Positions 42,424 through 55,063 of a stretch of 64,000 bases of DNA are shown here, piece by piece. The stretch lies in assembly GCF_030272615.1 (NCBI RefSeq), contig NC_081414.1, positions 812,673,069-812,737,068 of the forward strand, written 5' to 3'. The stretch is from Cryptomeria japonica (lineage: Eukaryota > Streptophyta > Pinopsida > Cupressales > Cupressaceae). Below the pieces are notes generated by a model that did no database searches, had not been told where the DNA came from, and saw only the letters and a list, made by a program, of their open reading frames with translations. Within the stretch, counting starts at the first letter, position 1. Each line of letters starts with the position of its first letter. The position numbers were made by a program, and so were the translations under genes.

Positions 42424-45400
42424 GAAAATAATTATAGAGGGCCATATGAGGTTCATGATCAATAACAAAGTTAGGCACATTAATGTATTGTATCAATCTT
42501 TATAGAGGGTCATATGAGGTTCATGATCAATAAAAAAGTTACTCAAATAAATGTACTGTATAAATCTACAGGGTTGTGGCTAACTTTGTTATTGATCATG
42601 CAGCAACTATGGCCCTATAGAATTATGTTTCTTTGTATGTTTGCATAGCTTGAAGTTAGTGTTGCCTATCGAAAGCAAGTTGACATGACACTACACCATT
42701 GTACTTTTCAAATGTTGTGACATAATGCTAGGTTTTTGTGTTATCTATTATTCTTTGCAAAGTAAGCTTATTTTGATTTTATTGCAGGTTGCAATGCTTT
42801 TAGCTTGTACGGTTCTATGGTGGTTGACATCCAATAGTTTAATGCCTTAAATCTACAGGGGTGTGACGTAGTGAAGGTCTATTACAATAGTATAAAACTC
42901 TGTATAATTATCTGTATACTACCTGCCTAACTTTGTTATTTACCATAACTGACTATTCCCAGAACATAATTATAGAGAGCCATATGAGGTTGATGATCAA
43001 TAACAAAGTCAGGCAGATAAATGTATTATATAAATCTTTATAGAGGGTGATATGAGGTTCGTGATCAATAAAAAAGTTACTCAGATAAATGTCCTGTATA
43101 AATCTGCAGGGTTGTGGCTAACTTTGTCATGACTATACTTGGCTTTGTCTCAATCAGTTAGCATGAATCATGAACTCTTTGTTGTCTCGGTGTTGGTGAG
43201 ATGTTCCTGACAATGTAGCTGGCTTTATTTTTTATCGTAGACCTCTTAGGGTTTTCACACCATTTGTTATTTAATTGTGTTAATCTGCAAGGTAAGTTTC
43301 CTTCGCTTTAACTAGTGTTTATTTTTGTTTCTCTGCAAAGTAAGGTTCTTCTATTTTATTCGGTTTATTTTTTACCTCTTTTGGGTTTGTTATTTTCCTG
43401 TCATTGGATTTTGTTTGCAGGTTGGGAGTGCTTTCAAAGGTATACTCACTGCTTAACCCTAATTGCTTTTTCGTGGACTCCATTCTCTCAATTGTTTTGA
43501 TCTACAAGTTATCGCCTTGTTTCAGTTAAACATGAACTATCATCTCCTTGAATTTTACCTTTGTTATTCATCATGAACCTTGTATCTGGAATGACCATAT
43601 GATGTTCATGATCTACAACAAAGTTAGGCAGATAAATGTATTATATAAATCTTTATATAGGGTCATATGAGGTTCATGATCAATAACAATGTTTCTCAGA
43701 TAAATGTACTATATAAAACTGCACAGTGTCTAACTTTGTTATTGATCATGCACCAACTATGGCCCTCTATAATTATCTTTCTTTCTATGTATGCATATCT
43801 TGAAGTTACCGCTACCTATCGAAAGCAGATTGACAAGGCACTACAACATTGTACTTTTCAACTTGTTACCCCTATATTTTTTCTTGTGCCTAAAGCCTCA
43901 TAATCAGCTAAAAATCAGTTATTGTTAATGTTTTAATGCTGAAATTTTTATGGCCAAACTCCATGTTAGCTAGGAGATTTTAATTGTTTTATTTTTGGAT
44001 TACCCATATACCCAAACAATTAAATCCCAAGTTTTATGTGTCCCATGCAAAAAAAAATTCTGGGTTATGCTCTACTCAGCTTATTTATTCTATAGATAAA
44101 ATTTCAAAAGAAACAGAGTTTTCAGTAAAAAGTTATGAAGGTTTTTCTATGGCAGCCCAAAGGAACAATTATCATTAAACTTGAACCTTGAACCTTCTTA
44201 GGTTCAAAAAGTTCAAGTTTCAAAAGGTTCAAGTGGTTCAAAAATGTTCAAAAGGTTAAAAAATGTTCAAAGTTCAAATTTTGGGTTCATTGCAATTTTT
44301 GGTTTTTGAACTTGAACTTTGAACCTTCTTTGGTTCAAGCGCGCAAGTTCAAGGTTCAAGGTTGAAGGTTCAAATTCAGAGTTCAAAGATTCATCAGATG
44401 CAACTTCAAAGTGTGTGGGTTTAAAATGTCAACAAATTCAAAATCCAATAACATTGGCATGTTTAATGTTTGTAATATTCAATGTAATCTATAACCATGA
44501 ATTTTCTGAGATAGAAAAATTAGTCTCGGTGTGGAGAGTATAACTTTCAATTGAACCGTTGGATGGTGCTAAAATTTTTTTATGTTTTAGAAAACCTAGG
44601 TTTCTAAATTACCACCAGAGCGATCGAAAAATAATTATTGCAGTCAAAAGTTATTTATCTCTAAGTATGGGTCTACAAAAATTATGAGATAAAAGATTTG
44701 AAGATTTAAAACAAAAAAGTTATCAGGAAGAGGATAAAAGAAAAAAGAAAAGATTAATTAATTATCTTTTCAAGAATTAGTTATTGATAACTAAAAGTCT
44801 CTTTAAAGAAAGAGAGAGACTATATATATGGGGGAAAAAGAAAAGAAAGGGGCTAGAAAAACTATGATTTTTCGAGCTATAGACAATATCCATTTTGTTT
44901 TTCTATGAACTATTTAAACTGGAATGACTGATTATCAATAAAATGTTATGGTGTGCAGTCTATGAATTTGTGTGTTTAAATATTAGCAATCTTTCTTGAT
45001 AAATCTTCTATGGGCATGATATCATTTTATGATCAGTTATTTCTATGTTTTTCTGAGTTCATGGTTTCCATTAATTGTTAGCAGATTCACTGTGGATTGA
45101 GTTGTGTTGATCCCCCTTGTCCTGTGAGGCATGAGAGAGTATCGATTAGACATCAATACCTATGTGCATTTTCTATGCTCTGAATTTATAAAGTGAACAT
45201 GTGTGTGAATCAGAGTTTGTGAGCTCTTATTTAATCTTCAGAATATTTTCTTCGTTTCAGTTTGAAGGCATTCTTCTGTGTTGATGGATGAATGCTAAAA
45301 CCTTTCCACGCTTTCTGGTAAAAAGTGTCAATATTTCGTTTGTGTATTAAATTCATTGCAAATCATATGGGGAGCTGCCCTCTAATGTAGAGGATGGATT

Positions 45401-47340
45401 TTAATTAATTCATCCAACTATTGGTAATTTGTTTCCTTTCATAATCGGGCTTACAGAAGTTACATCTTTGTTCAAAGAGAATAAATAAATTTCTTGAAAG
45501 GGACAAATCTGTTTACCAACACAACTGTTGTGGCATAATGCCTTTAACCTATAGGGTTGTCACATAGTGTAGGGCCATTATAGCACTATAAAACTTTGTA
45601 TAATTAGTAGTATATTATCTGCCTAACTTTGTTATTCACCATAACCAACTATTAATGTTTGGAATATGTATTATCTTCCTAACTTTGTTATTATCCATGA
45701 CCCTCATATGGTTCTCTATAATTATGTTTCTAATTAGTTGACAAATTTTGAAAGGCAAAACCATACTGAAGAGAATAACATGTACATTGATGGCCCTCAT
45801 TAATATTTATAGGTTGCCAGTGCTTTTATATTTTAGGGTTCTGTGGAGGTTGACATCCAACACTCTAATATCGTTAATCTACAGAGTTATGCCCTACTAT
45901 AGGGCCATTACAACAGTATAAAACTAATCACCCTCTCATTGTTTTTCTTTTGTAGGTTGTAGTGCTTTTAGGTTATAGAGTTCTCTGGTGGTTGGCGCTC
46001 AACAATTTAATGCCTTTATCTTACAGGATTGTGTGGTAGTGCATCACCATTACAACAGTATAAAGTTCTGTAAATTATCAGTAAATTATCTTTCTAACTT
46101 TTTTATTGACCACAATCAACTTTTAATTCTTGGAATATATATTATTTGCGTAAGTTTGTTAATAAGAATGAACTTCATATCCTTCTCTATAAATTTGTTT
46201 ATACTTAGTATTCTAATGACATTTATCTGTAGGGTTGTGTCGTACTATAGGGCCATTACAATAGTATAAAACTCTGCTAGATTATCAATATATTATCTTA
46301 CTAAATTAGTTATTGGCCTTGAACCTTGTATGGCCCTCTATAAATATGTTTCTACTTATGGTCCTAATTCCAGAAAAACTATAAACCGTATAAAATTTAG
46401 AAAGGATTCTAATTACAAAATTCCTCTGCTAAGCATAGACATCAAGCATAAAATTACAAATGGTCCTAATTCGTAACAAATTTATAAATCATATCAAATT
46501 TCATACCCAAAACTCGCTTACCTTTGAAGTATTCAAAATAAGGACACCTTGGAGAGAATAACAGATAATAGAAAACCCTAGCACAACGTCACAACCCTAT
46601 AGATGAATGGCATTCAAATGTTGGAACTCAACCCAAACCGAACCCTAAAAGTTATAAGCACTCGCAACCTACAAAGAAAATCCAATGACAGGAAAACAAA
46701 AAATCCAAAAGATGTCAAACAGTTTAATGCCTTAACTTGCAGGATTGTGATGTAGTGCATCTCCATTACAATAGTATAAAGTTCTGTATAATTATCACTA
46801 AACTATCTAATGTTTGGAATATATATTATCTACGTAACTTTGTTAATGACCATGAACCTCATACACTTCTCTATAAAATTTTTTATAATTAGTTGACAAA
46901 TTTTGATAGGCTAAACCTGACTGAAGAGAACATGTATGTTAATTACTCTCATTAATATTTGCAAGTTGCCAGTGCTTTTACATTTTAGGGTTAGGTGGTG
47001 GTTGACATCCAATACTCTAATGCCATTTATTTGTAGGGTTGTGTCATACTGTAAGGCCATTACAAGAACCTTGAATGGCCCTCTATAACTATGTTTCTAA
47101 TCAAAAATTCAATAGCAACCATACATGATAAACCCTAAATTCCTTTGCTAAGAAACATCAATCATTCTTGGAAAATACTGGAAAATTCCACACAATCTGT
47201 ACAACATAAACCGTATAAAATTTCAGAAAGGATTCTAAAACCATAAATTAAAAAACAAAAAATTGCTTACCTTTGAAGCATTCAAAAGAAGCTTACCTTG
47301 TTGAGTATAACGAATAATAGATAAGCCTAGCACAATGTTA
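42424..47340. repeat. Field of repeated modules in both orientations
   Basis: About fifteen copies of a module centred on TAACTTTGTTATTGATCATG occur, some inverted, for example at 42463 (inverted), 42580, 42935, 43000 (inverted), 43615 (inverted), 43730, 45625, 45680, 46095 and 46835. Around it recur GGCCCTCTATAATTATG, GGGCCATTACAACAGTATAA and GGTGGTTGACATCCAA. Inverted neighbours form large foldbacks, such as 42430-42478 with 42574-42628. A separate repeated pair, ATAAACCGTATAAAATTT, lies at 46380 and 47210. No coding potential. No termini found. Confidence 0.65.
44178..44392. repeat. Cluster of GGTTCAA/TTGAACC words
   Basis: More than fifteen copies of GGTTCAA, AGTTCAA or their complement TTGAAC(C) lie in about 210 bp, with inverted blocks such as TTGAACCTTGAACCTTCTT and CAAGTTCAAGGTTCAAGG. 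It sits between modules of the 42424-47340 field. Confidence 0.8.
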
Positions 47341-47353
47341 GAACCGTGCAGAT

Positions 47354-48498
47354 TGTAATACCCTAAAATTGGTCATCTAAACCATGGGCCCCTAATCTCG
47401 ACAACATCACCAAGGTCCTAACCAAAGGCAATTAAATCAATATTGAGCACATTTTTAATTCTTTAATCATCAAATATCACATGGCAAATCAATTACTCAA
47501 ATATTAATTAAATATTTATTTAATTAATTGAATCATTCCAAGAATATCATTTTGATCAATTATCCTATTTTAATTTATTAAATATCCTAGCATATTTAAT
47601 TAATTAATAAATTTGCCATTTAATCATGCAAAAAGGAATTAATTTATTACAAAAGAGGAATTAATTACAAAGCAAAAGTTGAATTGAAAATAAAATAAAA
47701 AATTTGAATTGAGAGAGAAGTCAAACTTGAGATATTATTTCTTTTTCTAAATTGAGAACTTGAAATCAGAAAAGCAATTAATTGAATTATTGACTTGGAA
47801 CTCAAAGCTTTTCAGAAAAAGAAGTTCAATTGCATTGAAAACACTCTTTTCTTGAATAAATCAAATAATTGCATGGAATTACCTATTTTTATCACAAGTG
47901 CATGGAATCAATTTAATTATTATTTCTAATGCAACTTGAACTTCCTATTTGAATGTATTTCAATTAAACTATAATTGCAATCTATCTCAAGGTTAACTGA
48001 ACCTGATTTCTCAATTATTTCAATTAGCTCTAAATTATGCTTTTTCTTGATCTCTTGAGAATTCTCTATAAATTCAGCCTTCAGCTCTCATTCAAACCTA
48101 CCCTAGAGATTTTTGAGAACATGCTTGGAGATTATTATTGTGCTAATTTTTCTCTGGAGTCATTGAAGATATTATGCTTTTTTATTATTTGCATCCATAT
48201 TTAGTTTATCCATTATTGCTTGAATTCGTTATTTCTTGAATTATTCATCCATCTTGCATCCATTTTAGCTTAATATCATGCTCATATAGATTAAATCCTT
48301 CATCTTGGTTTAGTCTAGTCACTGGTATTGCTTATAAAAATTTGAGAGCAATCTTATACTCGCATCTTTTAGAAGACAATTAGTCACTTTGTTATGGTTT
48401 ATTATTCATTGATTATAGCTGTCTAACCATACATGTAATGACTTAATTGAAGTGTTGTTCCTGAAGCTATCAGACTTATTCCACTTTTCACACACACA
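47354..48498 (+). repeat. 5' LTR of the Tat-like Gypsy element (about 1,145 bp)
   Basis: It starts TGTAATACCCTAAAATTGG and ends TTTTCACACACACA just before the primer site. It is AT-rich with TTAATTAATTGAATC-like runs. A TATA-like CTCTATAAATTC lies near 48063. Ends were judged from the TG…CA rule and primer position since the partner LTR is absent. Confidence 0.7.
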
Positions 48499-48502
48499 TT
48501 TT

Positions 48503-48520
48503 TGGCACCCACCGTGGGGC
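48503..48520 (+). other. Primer binding site TGGCACCCACCGTGGGGC
   Basis: It lies four bases after the LTR end. The form TGGCRCCCACCGTGGGGC is familiar beside plant Tat/Ogre-type LTRs. The tRNA donor cannot be named with certainty here. Confidence 0.7.
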
Positions 48521-50632
48521 AAAAGACTATATTTTTCGGCCTGCAAAACTGACTTTTTTTATTTTTGCTATTTTCCAAATTTCAAACTTCTTGGATTTTC
48601 GGCCATACAGTTTCTGCATCATATCGTATGACATTTCCCATAGGCTAAAATGAAAAACTGCAGGTATCGTATGAAATAGAATTTTGTATCATACGAGAGG
48701 GAATCTTGTATCATACGATCTGGTAAACTCTATCGTATGGTTCTGTATTTTTCTAGTTAAAAAGGCAAAAAGAGAAAAGAAGCAAATTTTGTGATTTTTG
48801 ATTTTTTGTTCAAATTGATTATTCTGATGACTGGCCCTGGTTGTTTATCTGTCTATCTTAGAATTTTTCACAGCCTAATCATTTTTTGCAAAATGTTTGT
48901 CAAAGAATATGCTTGTCGCAAAAAGATAATATGACTATTGATTCGTTGTCTTTGCAGGTTGCCTGAGAATAATTGACCAAACATCGTGTATTCTTTCAAT
49001 TCATTTTTAGGCACCTAACTTGCTATATGGTTAATGAATTAATCTGTCTTTCATGTTTTTAGAAAATTTTGAGAGGTAGGAGAGTATGCTCTTGTCTTTT
49101 TCTAGATAATCAGAAATCTAGACCCTTGAGGCTCTTTCTTTGTTTGAGATTTGTACATCTTTAGCAGCCCTGCCCTCCCGAGGGTTTGAAAAACTCTTAA
49201 ATTCGTTACGACCGGTGTGAGGGGAACGACTTGAGTGGGAACTACTAAATGCCAAGTACTCCAACCCATTATAAAATAAGTGTGATTTGATGAAAATCAA
49301 TTCAATGGCAATGCTTGGGAATAGCTCTCCTCTATACCTTCGGGTATATTAAACCTTGGTTTTCAAGGTTTGGAGACCTCTTAATTAAGTTTATACCTCG
49401 ATGTGTCAAATGAACCCCTTACTAGGTCCAATCAAAATTAGAAGCTACCCAATTCACCTCCAAAAGGGGAATAATCTTTGTGCAAGAGAGATAATAACTC
49501 TCCCAAGATACTTGTCATTTCGTGCCTCCATTAGTGTTTGGAGTCAGATAATACGGCATTGAGAATCCATTGCATGAGACTCAGCGACCGTATTCTGATT
49601 AGCTATTGGGTGTGTACCTGAGTCTACAAGCAAAAGTTTTCTTCTCTCACCAAATTTCTTAGGGCTTGCATGTTGTGATTGGAGTTACTATTTATACTAC
49701 GTGTTTTCTGTGTTTTCATCCCACAAACTAAAACTGAAATATCAAACTAGAGAAAACAAGAAACAAACTCAGTGATCAAAAACTCTATCCATGTCAGAAC
49801 TATTCTATCCTAAAGTCCAAATTTTGTCCAAAACAGGTTTATCCTAGTCAAAAATCAGTCCATCTCAGAATTGGTCATACTCAGTTGTTATACTCAGTAG
49901 TCGAAAAACTCAAAATTTTAGTCTCTACCCTATGAATAGTCGTACGAAACTAATCATTTATCATCCTCCACCATGTCTTGTGTCATACAAAACTGATAAT
50001 TTGTCGATCTACACCATATCTTGTGTCATACGAAACCCAACAGTTTGTCATCTGAAGCTAAATCTTGTGTCGTATGAAACATAACTGCACTGAATATTTT
50101 GTCATCCTAGACATACCCATTTGTTGTATGGTATGAGGTAGCAACTCATACAAAACAAAACTGTTGTCATCCTAAAGCTACTAAATTGTCATTCGGTTCA
50201 GTAAATTATGTTGTACGAATCTATGGTTTTGTTAGTACAGAATAGTCAAACTTGCCTAAAAATAGTCTACAGTGAACATAATACTGGTTATCATCATCCT
50301 AAAATATAAACAGATCAAGACAATGTACCTCTGCCATTTGCGTTGCATGATTTGGTTGATCATCTTTCAGCTACCCCAATCAACTACCTATCAAACCTAA
50401 GTCACTTACATAACGTCTTATATAAGATAGATCATTTCTGAAACCAGACTGAATCTTAGTCACTACTCTCGAATCAACTTGGATAAATGTCTTATACAAG
50501 ATATATCTTTCCTAAAACCAGACTAAATCTTAGTTGCTTCTCTCAAACAAATACGTTAACCAAACAACTAGCTCTGAAATTGATCTTGACCTCTGCATCA
50601 CAAACAGCTTTAGGTCACACTAATCCATAAAA
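48521..50632 (+). other. Leader of the Tat-like Gypsy element, with TCGTATGA-type repeats
   Basis: There is no sustained frame over 2.1 kb. Words of the TCGTATGA/TCATACGA type cluster at 48625-48745 and at 49930-50215. In the latter they are arranged as about four imperfect units of 42-44 bp that end in TCTTG and begin TGTCATACGAAAC. Between them, 49120-49640 holds a more GC-balanced stretch (CCTGCCCTCCCGAGGG, GTTACGACCGGTGTGAGG) of leader type. The minus ORF at 49118-49300 is a shadow. Confidence 0.65.
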
Positions 50633-53600
50633 ATGCCTATTCAAACCAGGAGTTCTCATAAGAAAGAAGCCAAAGGCAAAGGACAACCCTTTTCATACAA
50701 AGATAATCCATTTTATGAAGAGGATCCTTTGACTGATAAACCTTCATCATCAAGAGTACCAGTTTTGATGAACCTGAATCTCCCACTATACATGAGACAA
50801 AATACAATGACAAAGACAACCTTAATGTTCATGAAACCGATAATGACTCCTCATCAAGTGAAGCTGAAGAAGACATAGAACCTCCAGAAAAAGATATTCT
50901 TGACTGTCAAAAGGATAAAGACTTTAGAAAAATGATGAAAGCTATCCTGGCTCGAGAGAAGGAAGACTATTTCTTAGAACTAGAAAAACAAGGTGTCAAA
51001 TTTCCTACTGGATATGATGTTCAGACACTTGTTACTAAAAAGGAAGAATCACCTATACTCATGGTACACAAACAATTACAAGCCTTACGGACTAAAATCA
51101 CATAATTGAAGAATAAGGATAAGTCCCTAAAATAATATTCTCTGGAAACAATATGCCCTTTTCCATTAGACAAAAATCTATACATGCCTCCATTCCCTTC
51201 ACGAGTTGAGATCCCAAAATTTGACAAATATGATGGTACCTCAGATCCTCAAGATCATGTTAGAGAGTTTTGTGCTACCTGTATGGAGTTCATGCATGAT
51301 AAAACGTACCTCATGTGCCTTTTCCCGAGGAGTTTAGGGGGTCAAGCAATGGAATGGTTCTCAAGTCTACCTAAGGGAATGAAAATGTTTGAAGAACTAA
51401 TCCAACTATTCTTACAACAATACTCATACAAAATTCGACATCCCATGACTATGATCAAGCTTTGCAATACAAAATAGAAAATAGGGGAGCCTTTTCTTAC
51501 TTTCCTCCAACATTGGAGAAAGATGTTCTCTAGGTATTCCCGACCTATACCAGACTCTGAGAAAATGGATATATTTGTCAACAATCTGATCCCGGAATTA
51601 AATTATAGTATCCAAATGCAAGTACACCCATCATTTAACAAAATGGTAGATAATGCTATTAGGATGGAAGATGTGCTTATAAAGAAGGGGCATATTTCAC
51701 CTTGGAAAGAAACACAACCAGGATCTAGCTCTAAAGAGAAGAACAAGTAATGGAAATTTGGCAAAGACAACAACAAAAATGTTGTTAATGATGGAGCAGT
51801 AGACACTGTTAAAACCAACTCAAAACCCATGATATTCAACTTGGTTAGTGGCACACAAGCATTCAAAGTTGCCGAAGCTGTAGCAAAAAATCCTCCAAAG
51901 AAAACAAAAGAGTGGTTCAAAGAGAAACCTTGGCTTTCCAAACCTAAGTGTGATTTCACTCCTTTTGAAGAAACATATAAATCCACTTTCAAAAATCTAT
52001 TGGCAAATAACCTAATAACATTATCGGATAATTCTAGGCCATATGATCCAGAAGTCAAACCAAAATGGTGGAGAGAAAATGAATACTGTGACTACCATCA
52101 AAATAAAGGTCATAACACAAATAACTGCATGAAGCTCAAACATGAGATCCAAGATCTCATAGACGCTGGTAAAATTATTGTCAAAAATCACCCGACCAAT
52201 GCTGATCACAAAGCTTTTAAAGACCCCTTACCTGTCTACGAACAAGGTGATTCCTCAAAGACCGAAGGAGGTGCTAAAGTAAATTATACTTATACCAGCA
52301 ATGACAACGTCATTAACATGATTGAACCTTCCCAATCTGAGTATTGTAATGTGATTATAGTCCAAGATAAACCAATTGAATCATGATATGCAAGAGCTCT
52401 GACCCATTCTCAAAAGAAAGTCACTCTCCAAGGAGCTAGTTCTTCAAACCCGGTTCAGGCAACGTCAAACTTGCCAACCTCGTCAAATAAACAAAAAGAA
52501 TCAACATTGGATAAATTCAAAAAGCTAACTTCATCATCATCCTCTAGATATAGCGTGGTTGAACAATTGAAAAGGATAAATGCTCAAATCTCAATCTTTG
52601 AATTGCTAAAAATTTCTTTTGCTCACAAATAGATCTTGGACAACGCCTTACTCACCACTAACATTCCAAAAGATTTAGACATTGATCGGTTTAAGTCTAT
52701 GGTGGGTCATCTCACTTCACCTCACTATCTGACCTTCTCTGAAGAAGATGACAACTCGCTAAATCATCCACATAACCAGCCATTGAATATCCAATCCATG
52801 ATCCATAAATATAGAGTTAAACGTGTTTTGATAGATGGAGGCACAGGGTTGAATATATGTACTTACAGTCTGCTTACGCAACTAATATTTTTTGAAAATG
52901 TCATAGATCCGACCAAGAAAATAACAATTAAGGCATATGATGAAGAAGAAAGGACCTCTAAAGGTCTAGTATCATTACCAATCAGAGTGGGACCTATAGA
53001 AAGAGATATCTTTTTCCAGGTACTTGATCTTCCTTTGTCATACAATATCTTACTGGGCATGTTGTGGATTCATGAAATGAGGGCAATTCCATCTACATAC
53101 CATCAATGCTTAAAATTTCCCCATAATGGAGTTGAGGTCAGTATTCCTGCTGATACAAGTGTCCCCTATAATGCATTAACAAGAGGTGTTGATACCTTTG
53201 TGCCTCATAATAGAGCAGCCCCTACAAATGAAAATTTAGAAGCCCTGATGAAAGACTTGGAAAAGAAATTGCAAATTACCAATACTATCATGGATGGATA
53301 CAAGATAGAACTGGTACTTTTATTCATCTCTCTCCCTCCATCATAGAAACAGTTGGGCAAACCATCAGAGGCTATGAGAACACATACTTCAACTCTGAAT
53401 GTCATATATGATGGTCTTTTTGTACAGTCTTCTACTTCCCTGGCAAATGAAATAGAAGAGGATGTTGTTCTAAACTGGCTTTTTAAGGAAGATACTGAAA
53501 ACAAAGAAGTACAGCATTGTGAGATTTCTCCAACACAATATGGTCCAGGTTACAAAATAATTCAACACATGGGATATTCAGGCACTAGTCCTTTGGGAAA

Positions 53601-53853
53601 ACATTAAGAGGGTATCATTGAATTGATTCAGCTACAAATGAAATCAACAAAGGATAAAGTTGGACTAGGATATTCCAAAAAGACACCAAATCAAAAAAAT
53701 GCTTCTAAGGCTAAGTGTCACAAAAGGACATCACCTTCAACATTATAGGAAACAAACACTCAACAAACTCAAACAAAGTGTGTAAAAGAAATAGAGGAAC
53801 AACCAATCAAGAAAGAAGAGATAGTTAGTGTAAAGCAAAAAATCGAACCCTAG
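50633..53853 (+). pseudogene. Gypsy gag and protease with G-patch-like segment
   Basis: After the ATG at 50633 (MPIQTRSSHKKEAKGKG) one frameshift occurs before 51184; from there to 53853 everything is in one frame with stops. The gag core has FPSRVEIPKFDKYDGTSDP and AMEWFSSLP near 51190-51375. A variant zinc knuckle CDYHQNKGHNTNNC (His for the second Cys, usual in this clade) is at 52087-52128. The retropepsin-like centre reads LIDGGTGLN near 52830, followed by LPLSYNILLGMLW. A G-patch-like segment (GYSGTSPLGKH, then KDKVGLGYSKK) lies at about 53570-53690. The frame is cut by an antisense LTR at about 53855. Several stops read TAG or TGA where Gln or Arg is expected. Confidence 0.8.
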
Positions 53854-53854
53854 G

Positions 53855-55055
53855 TGTTCCCCCCACTCCAAGGAGAGAGAAAGGAGGTCACTAGGATTGA
53901 CGGTTTTCACTTAGGAGAGACTTTACATTCAAAAGAGGGGTTGAAACTCACAAGATCCAATCCCACACAATGCAAGATTGAATTCTAAATGAGTTTCAAG
54001 GGTTGAGACAGCAAGGATACCCTCTTTTGTAAAGAATGTAAATAGAAGGATTGAACTAGGAGTGTATATGAAAGTAAGAAAGATTCTATTGTAGATGGAG
54101 ATAGAGACACAGGATGAAGCTACGGACCTGAAATTAGCAGTAAAATGTTGAGACGATGTTGTCCTGCAAGTTTGAGCTAAAGTTGACGGGACGATGGCGC
54201 CCAGAGTGCACACGGTCCTCTGAAAAATCCGCAAAACGAAGGGGGATCTGTTCGTCTCTACACAAGGATTCTAGATCTTCAATTATAGCCACGTACCTGT
54301 AACCTACACACAGAAAAGAGAGGACGATTGGGGGGTTAGGGATTAGGGGTTTGCCTTCAGGTCAAACCCTGGTTTTGGAATTAACCAAGAAATGAGAATG
54401 TTGTAAATGTAAATGTTTGTAATGTAATCAAGTACTGATACCTTGTTGTAAGAATGTTTGTATTCTTACATGCGAAGGTGTAATGATGTTGTATGTTGTA
54501 GGTTGTATGTTGTAGGTGATCTCCTCTTCAATGGTTGAATCCTTGTCTTGAATGCAACACCTAGCCTTGAATGGAGACCTAGAATTCTCAATTGCTTGAA
54601 GGAATTCTTGAATGCTTGAATGTTTGAATGTTTGCCTATCGCTTCCGCCTCTTGCACACATATTTTTCCTCCTCAAAATGGGAGAGGAAATGTAGTTTAT
54701 ATACTTGTCAATTAGGGTTAGGAGACTGATTTTTTCGACCTTAGGCCAACCTAGTAACATTATTTTCCAAATTGCAAACTTGAAGACCCGATGCCCAACA
54801 AGAGACCGGGCCCAAAATAGGGCCAGGACCATGGCGCCCAGCGCTCTGGTCCTGAGGGACCAGGGTGCTAGGCGCCATGGTCTTGAAGGACTAGAGTGCT
54901 GGGTGCCATGGTCCTGAAGGACCAGGGCTCTAGGCGCCATGGTCCCACCTCCCGGGACAACAGGGTGCAAGGAGGATCAGGCCAAGGTGCAGAAAAGATG
55001 CAGTTTTTGATGTTGTAAACAGGTTTCGGGGTCTCCATTCAAGTTCAACATTGCG
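53855..55055 (-). repeat. LTR inserted antisense in the Gypsy polyprotein
   Basis: About 1.2 kb interrupts the coding frame. On the minus strand it has an LTR-like order: a GC-rich repeated U3-like part, a TATA box (TATATAAAC, about 54703-54695), then a leader-like part ending GGGGGGAACA at 53855. The right edge is approximate and no target duplication is evident. Minus ORFs at 53929-54234 and 54428-54970 fall in it and are not convincing genes. It is probably a solo LTR. Confidence 0.5.
54823..54948. repeat. 31-bp tandem repeats with GGCGCCATGG and GGTCCT-AGGACC palindromes
   Basis: Four imperfect copies follow a 31-bp period. Each has (A/G)GGCGCCATGGTCCTGA plus AGGACCAGGG; the palindromes GGCGCC, CCATGG and GGTCCTgaAGGACC recur in each. 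They sit upstream of the TATA box of the antisense LTR, where enhancer repeats of LTRs often lie. Confidence 0.8.
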
Positions 55056-55063
55056 CCACCATC

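Noticed and set aside
48601-48760. Operator-like TCGTATGA sites
   Set aside because: Bacterial-style operators are out of place in plant DNA; the words belong to the repeat-rich Gypsy leader.
54428-54970. 180-codon minus-strand ORF
   Set aside because: It runs through the 31-bp repeats and the TATA box of an inserted LTR; repetitive Pro/Arg/Leu translation with no domain.
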